A DNA stretch of 64,000 bases, from NCBI RefSeq assembly GCF_020097835.1, contig NZ_CP083666.1:1550001-1614000 (forward strand), written 5' to 3'. Every line of letters starts with the position of its first letter. The stretch's first letter is position 1. Source of the DNA: Haloprofundus halobius (GTDB lineage Archaea > Halobacteriota > Halobacteria > Halobacteriales > Haloferacaceae). Under the pieces are notes generated by a model. It ran no database searches and was not told the origin of the DNA. It saw only the letters and a program-made list of their open reading frames with translations. A program made the translations under genes and the position numbers. Of the stretch, positions 60,474 through 64,000 are shown one piece after another.

Positions 60474-61288
60474 GCGAGTCGCCGAGGACGGCGGAACCGG
60501 TCGTCACGTCCGGTGTTCGGCCGTGGCTCCGACTGCTCGTCGCCATCGCTCGAAAGCAGTTCACGCTACTCGTTCGGTACCCGATAAACACCATCTCGCA
60601 ACTGTTCGGGTTGTACGTCTTCTTCGCGCTCATCTTCTTTGGCGGACAGGCTGTCGGTGGTGCGGCGTTCGGCGAGTCGCTCGCCGCCATCATCGTCGGA
60701 TTCTTCCTCTTTACGATGACCATCGTCGCCTACTCGGGGTTGGCGTGGGACGTGACCCGCGAGGCGCAGTGGGGGACCCTCGAACAACTGTTCATGTCGC
60801 CGTTCGGGTTCGGCCGCGTGATGGCGGCGAAAGCGGCCGTGAACGTCTGCTTTAGCCTGCTGTGGGGCGCGGTGATTCTCCTGTCGATGCTCGTGACGAC
60901 CGGGCAGTCGCTCTCGGTCGACCTGTTGACCGTCGTCCCCCTCGGCGTGCTCACCATCGCCTCGGCGCTCGGCGTCGGCTTCGCCTTCGCGGGTCTCGCA
61001 CTCGTCTACAAGCGCATCGAGAACCTGTTTCAGCTGATTCAGTTCGCGTTCGTCGCGCTCATCGCCGCGCCGGTGGACGCGGTTCCGGCGCTTCGACTCC
61101 TCCCTCTGGCGCAGGGGAGCGCGCTGCTGCGCGAGGCGATGACGCAGGGCACGCAACTCTGGCAGTTTTCGCTCCTCGACCTCGCCGTCTTGACGCTGAC
61201 CGCCGCCGCGTACCTCGCCGTCGGCACGTACGTCTTCGGTCGGGCGAGCCGTCGGGCGCGACGACTCGGCGTGCTCGGACAGTACTGA
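60470..61288 (+). CDS. ABC-2-type transporter permease
   Basis: A 272-residue membrane protein with six hydrophobic segments, paired with the upstream ATPase. An initial cytoplasmic helix (WLRLLVAIARKQFTLLVRYP) leads into the first membrane segment; EAQWGTLEQLFMSPFGFGRV is the conserved ABC-2 cytoplasmic coupling helix region. C-terminal basic tail RASRRARRLGVLGQY. Substrate unknown; the overall type is similar to lipid, drug or antibiotic-like exporters, as in the 10-12 kb pair, but the two pairs are not close copies. Confidence 0.88.
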   Translation: MSESPRTAEPVVTSGVRPWLRLLVAIARKQFTLLVRYPINTISQLFGLYVFFALIFFGGQAVGGAAFGESLAAIIVGFFLFTMTIVAYSGLAWDVTREAQWGTLEQLFMSPFGFGRVMAAKAAVNVCFSLLWGAVILLSMLVTTGQSLSVDLLTVVPLGVLTIASALGVGFAFAGLALVYKRIENLFQLIQFAFVALIAAPVDAVPALRLLPLAQGSALLREAMTQGTQLWQFSLLDLAVLTLTAAAYLAVGTYVFGRASRRARRLGVLGQY

Positions 61289-61312
61289 AACCGGACGTGC
61301 GCTCGAAGACGC

Positions 61313-61546
61313 TCACGCCTCCGGCGCGTCGAACGCCGCCCGCCACTCGTCGACGAGCTCGAGCGCTTCCTCGCGCGTCGCGACGGAGTCGCGTCGGTAC
61401 GTCCGCCCGTCCGGAGCCTGTTCAAGTCGGTCGAGGCGAACCGACCACCGACCCGCGCCGGTCTCTCGCACGCGAATCGTCGCCCATCCGTCGTCGCGCT
61501 CCCACTCGGTGAGTCGGTCCGTCGTCTCGGCGTTCGTCCAGCCCAT
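61313..61546 (-). CDS. small haloarchaeal protein (DUF7543-like)
   Basis: A 77-residue, probably alpha-beta protein: WTNAETTDRLTEWERDDGWA, then RWSVRLDRLEQAPDGRTYRR and a final helix REEALELVDEWRAAFDAPEA. I recall a haloarchaeal family of this layout as DUF7543, unverified. The start at 61546 is chosen because GCCTTAATC (61567-61575) lies about 25 nt before it; the open frame runs much further upstream through low-complexity sequence. Function unknown. Confidence 0.68.
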   Translation of the reverse strand: MGWTNAETTDRLTEWERDDGWATIRVRETGAGRWSVRLDRLEQAPDGRTYRRDSVATREEALELVDEWRAAFDAPEA

Positions 61547-61566
61547 ACCCGCCGTTGGGCGCGGAC

Positions 61567-61575
61567 GATTAAGGC
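61567..61575 (-). promoter_or_regulatory. TATA-like element overlapping the upstream stop codon
   Basis: GCCTTAATC on the minus strand; it includes the TAA stop (61569-61571) of the zinc-ribbon gene. Centred about 25 nt before the ATG at 61546. Confidence 0.5.
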
Positions 61576-61763
61576 GCTGTCCGACCGTTGCCGTCGGCAC
61601 TCGTTCCGGAGTTCGCGCCCGAGTTGGCGTTGGCGACGGGTCCCGTCCCGCGACCGCACGCCGGACAGACCGCGTATCCGAAGCCGTCGTACTCGATGTC
61701 GTCCGCTCGTTCGGCCGCTCCGCACGCGCTACACTCGAAATACGCCACCCATTCGAATCCCAT
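61569..61763 (-). CDS. small CPxCG-type zinc-ribbon protein
   Basis: A 64-residue protein with one zinc ribbon: CSACG (about 11-15) and CPACG (about 33-37) in the frame FECSACGAAERADDIEYDGF and YAVCPACGRG. A Gly/Ser/Asn-rich tail follows, probably disordered. TTAACTAAGG (61788-61797) is 29 nt before the ATG. Belongs to the same general class as the 45-residue zinc-finger gene at 9640. Function unknown. Confidence 0.8.
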   Translation of the reverse strand: MGFEWVAYFECSACGAAERADDIEYDGFGYAVCPACGRGTGPVANANSGANSGTSADGNGRTAP

Positions 61764-62166
61764 GTTCGGTCAGTAGACATGACTATCCTTAGTTAATGAC
61801 CGCCTGTGACTGACTTAGAGCGTATCTACCACACCGAGAATCGGGGGACTGCGCCGCAGGAGCGTGGTGAAACGGGTACTGGGCGGTGGGTGGCCGTGAA
61901 CCTACTGAAAGCGGGGAACTCGTCGACGGAGCGGGTTGGTCGGTCCGTCGGCCACGGCGCGACGAGACCCGAAACGGGGGTCGCGTGTAAAATAGTGTAA
62001 AAACGTGCGAGTGCTCGCCGATAGACTAGGGGCTCAAACACCGGTTTACATCGGCAGCGTCGCGTCTCAGGTATCCGACGGCTGCCGATGGGGTAGTGTC
62101 GATCAGGTCACAGGCCGAACCGTTCGCTCGAACGACCGATTAGCGTGGACGAACCCGCTTCGTCGT
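61764..62166. other. 403-bp gene-free stretch with stem-loop
   Basis: Between the zinc-ribbon promoter and the end of the exchanger gene. Contains a strong stem-loop (62049-62090, separate entry). A GTG-started 64-codon frame (61806-62000) was considered and rejected. Rest unremarkable. Confidence 0.5.
62049..62090 (-). terminator. stem-loop downstream of the exchanger gene
   Basis: CATCGGCAGC (62049-62058) pairs exactly with GCTGCCGATG (62081-62090), with GTCG/CGAC pairing just inside, and about 13 unpaired bases in the loop. It lies about 77 nt after the stop of the minus-strand exchanger gene, so a terminator or mRNA-stabilising hairpin is likely; a small RNA is an alternative. No T-run follows. 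Confidence 0.4.
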
Positions 62167-63288
62167 TCACGCGGCAACGATGAACGCCAACCCGAGAATC
62201 CCACTCAGATAGAGAACTAAGACGACGAGCGAGTCGAGCCCGAGTCTCGCAATCAGGTAGCGAGGTCGGAATATCAATCCGGCGAGGTACACCGCCGTGA
62301 GCAGGCCACCGAGGCAGGCGAGGTAGATGTTCGTGCTGGAGAGAGCCGGAAGGACCGCGTTCCCCGAGAGGACCGACGCGAGCAGGAAGAGCACGGGGAG
62401 AAACGCGTTTCCACCGAAGATGTCGCTGACTGCGAGTTGGTAATCGCCGAGCCGCACCGCCGCCGCCCCGGTAGAGATCTCCGGAAGCGACGTCACGGCG
62501 GCGAGCACCGTCGCTCCGAACACCGCCCCGCTCACCCCGAAGCCGTCCGCGAGCATCGAACTGCTCCGCTCGAGTGCGATACCGCCGGCGAGGGTCACTC
62601 CCGCCGCGAGGAGGAAGACAGTGAGGGTGTGAGTCGCCGTGTATCCCTCGATTTGCGTCAGTTTCTCCCGTCTCGCGACGCCTCGGGGCTCCAGTTGCGC
62701 ATCCGGTGGCGTTCCCTGTCCGTGCCACGGCAGTCCCGTGCGCGCCTTCGACACGAGCCAGATGCCCCCCACCCACAGGAGGGCGATCAGCAGTTCGGGT
62801 GGCGTCACGCGCTCGAACACGAGTGTCTCCGGCAGTTGACTGCCCGCGATGACGGTGAGCAGAATCACAATCACGACAAGCCCCTCCAGGACGAGAACGA
62901 GCGACGCGGCGCGGTAGGTGAGCGTCTCGGAGTCCCCCACAACGACGTCGAGGTAGACGAGGACGACGACTTGGATAGCGACACCGCCAAGGATGTTTCC
63001 GATTGCGAGCGAGAGCGTGCCGCCGAGCGCTGCACTCGTCGTGATGACGACCTCCGGGAGATTCGTCACGATTGCCAGCAGGACGAGGCCGCCGAGTTCC
63101 TCACCGAGTCCCCACCGAACCGTGAGAATATCGGTGGTGTCCGAGAGGAGGACGCCCGCTAGATACACCGCTACCGCGGCGACGACGAACACCACCGCCG
63201 GGACGAGAAGCGTCACTATCGACTCACCCCGCTCACCGATTGGCGCGTCCTGTGCGTCCGCCCCACGTGGTGTCTCGTCTTCGCGCAT
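62167..63288 (-). CDS. CaCA-superfamily cation exchanger
   Basis: A 373-residue membrane antiporter (Ca2+/H+, Na+/Ca2+ or related). The two alpha-repeats are clear: LVLLAIVTNLPEVVITTSAA with LSLAIGNILGG, and GATVLAAVTSLPEISTGAAA with LAVSDIFGGNAF. They form the ion-binding core in inverted topology; about ten hydrophobic segments are visible. The middle cytoplasmic loop is short and acidic. The second repeat has EIS in place of the ELV/ELA usually found, which may affect ion choice. Cation not decided by sequence. Confidence 0.86.
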   Translation of the reverse strand: MREDETPRGADAQDAPIGERGESIVTLLVPAVVFVVAAVAVYLAGVLLSDTTDILTVRWGLGEELGGLVLLAIVTNLPEVVITTSAALGGTLSLAIGNILGGVAIQVVVLVYLDVVVGDSETLTYRAASLVLVLEGLVVIVILLTVIAGSQLPETLVFERVTPPELLIALLWVGGIWLVSKARTGLPWHGQGTPPDAQLEPRGVARREKLTQIEGYTATHTLTVFLLAAGVTLAGGIALERSSSMLADGFGVSGAVFGATVLAAVTSLPEISTGAAAVRLGDYQLAVSDIFGGNAFLPVLFLLASVLSGNAVLPALSSTNIYLACLGGLLTAVYLAGLIFRPRYLIARLGLDSLVVLVLYLSGILGLAFIVAA

Positions 63289-63440
63289 CGACGTATTCGT
63301 ACCTCTCGGCGCGTGATACGTGGAGCGCCGCGACGCCAGCTATCTGCCGTCCCCTCGAAACGCCGGCTATGGCGTCTGCGTTCGAGCGCCGCACGCGCGC
63401 CCGTCAGGAGCGTCTTCCCGAGCGAGTCGGAGAACGGAAC
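63289..63440. other. 152-bp intergenic region
   Basis: Contains candidate promoter sequence for the exchanger (ACGTATCAC on the minus strand near 63325) and no gene. Confidence 0.35.
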
Positions 63441-64000
63441 TCAGAGGTGGTACCGCTCGAACGCTCGGACGGCGTACGCGCCCGAGACGGCGGCGAGCGT
63501 TCCGGCGAGTACGGCGGATGCGACGAGTCCCGCCACGAGGACGAGCGTCGGCGACAGCGAGAGGAGTGACGCGACGAACTCGCGGACGACCGCCAGCGAC
63601 GCGAGCGAACCGGGGGCCGCGGCGGCGAGAAACAGCGCCGAGTAGAACGCGAACGCCGCCAGGCCGGGCATTACCGCCTCCCGGCTACGAGTGACTCGAC
63701 TCGCCTCGAACTTCGGGAACGCCGACCCCGCGCCCGCCGCGAGCGCCGTCGCGCAGACGGCGAGCACGACACCCAGCGCCGCGACGGCGGCGACGACGAG
63801 CGGCGTCGCCGAACTCACCAGACTCGCGACCGCCGTCGCGACGAGAACCACCGGGACGCCGAGGAGAACGCCCGCCAGTGCACGGCCGCCGACGAACGCG
63901 CGCCCGGAGAGGGGCGTCGTGAGCGTCACCGGTAACACCGCGCCCTCGTCGCCCAGCGGGTTCAGCGTGAACGCCGCGCCCGCGGCCCACGCGAGGTAGA
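63441..64000 (-). CDS. ABC-type permease-like membrane protein, N-terminus outside window
   Basis: C-terminal part of a membrane protein whose frame is open to the window end. It reads AFTLNPLGDEGAVLPVTLTT, PLSGRAFVGGRALAGVLLG, then four to five hydrophobic segments and a short tail ending FERYHL. The NPLGDEGAVLP segment is similar to haloarchaeal exporter-like permeases I recall, which precede or follow an ATPase gene; none is in view. About 187 codons are present. Confidence 0.66.
   Translation of the reverse strand, partial: YLAWAAGAAFTLNPLGDEGAVLPVTLTTPLSGRAFVGGRALAGVLLGVPVVLVATAVASLVSSATPLVVAAVAALGVVLAVCATALAAGAGSAFPKFEASRVTRSREAVMPGLAAFAFYSALFLAAAAPGSLASLAVVREFVASLLSLSPTLVLVAGLVASAVLAGTLAAVSGAYAVRAFERYHL

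Noticed and set aside
61806..62000. GTG-started 64-codon frame
   Set aside because: No homology, a TATA-like tract only about 12 nt before it, Gly/Thr/Arg-rich translation.
1..64000. tRNA, rRNA, CRISPR arrays
   Set aside because: I looked in the gaps for tRNA TPsiC-like motifs, rRNA-conserved blocks and regularly spaced repeats and found none.

Overview
The window is a stretch of a haloarchaeal chromosome (class Halobacteria, most likely Haloferacales). The evidence is high GC, Asp/Glu-rich proteins, TATA-type archaeal promoters about 25-30 nt before many start codons (leaderless transcripts), and families typical of haloarchaea: Nuo without NuoEFG, a CtaA-CtaB fusion, Agl23, Trm112, and a DR2241-CbiX pair. 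I cannot name the species. I see no rRNA, tRNA, CRISPR array, intact insertion sequence or replication origin. Most of the window is ordinary core genome with ATGA-type gene overlaps.

Layout. 1-6 kb: the end of purA, a PAP2 phosphatase, Trm112, a membrane protein, the DR2241/cbiX pair and two small genes. 6-10 kb: a solitary gvpO, a small orphan, cysS, an HtrA-like protease, a tiny zinc finger and a gene-free stretch. 10-16 kb: an ABC-2 exporter, a Gfo/Idh/MocA oxidoreductase divergent from two tandem aldo/keto reductases, and a methyltransferase. 16-20 kb: a SelW-like protein, a membrane protein, ctaA-ctaB fusion, coxB and KDPG aldolase. 20-26 kb: an exported protein behind a palindromic site, paired bacterial-PH-domain membrane proteins, a DUF7260-like protein and a DUF4349 lipoprotein. 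26-36 kb: IMPase, S9 peptidase, an FAD oxidoreductase with an SLH-like tail, a macro-domain protein, DUF4013, an OYE-family enzyme, DoxX with an operator-like palindrome, and a short Hel308-type helicase.

36.3-40.1 kb looks like an accessory patch: a frameshifted membrane-protein pseudogene, a 978-residue PAS/GAF histidine kinase with less GC-extreme codons, and AT-rich non-coding DNA. 40-46 kb holds aspartate aminotransferase-ribH, Agl23 and purK-purE. 45.7-56.2 kb is the nuoA-B-CD-H-I-J1-J2-K-L-M-N operon for a complex-I-like enzyme without an NADH module. 56-64 kb carries a TrkA-N/DHH phosphoesterase, a CBS-ParB-like protein, small membrane and zinc-ribbon proteins, a second ABC-2 exporter, a CaCA-family cation exchanger and the end of another permease.

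How the genes connect: ctaB and coxB (heme O supply and a terminal oxidase subunit) and the nuo operon belong to the same respiratory chain; purA, purK and purE belong to purine synthesis. I did not find a convincing, complete, previously undescribed multi-gene system. The most checkable leads are the solitary gvpO, the Hel308-type helicase without its C-terminal domain, the FAD enzyme with an SLH-like tail, the TrkA-N/DHH plus CBS/ParB pair, and two promoter-upstream palindromes (20916-20935 and 34267-34283).
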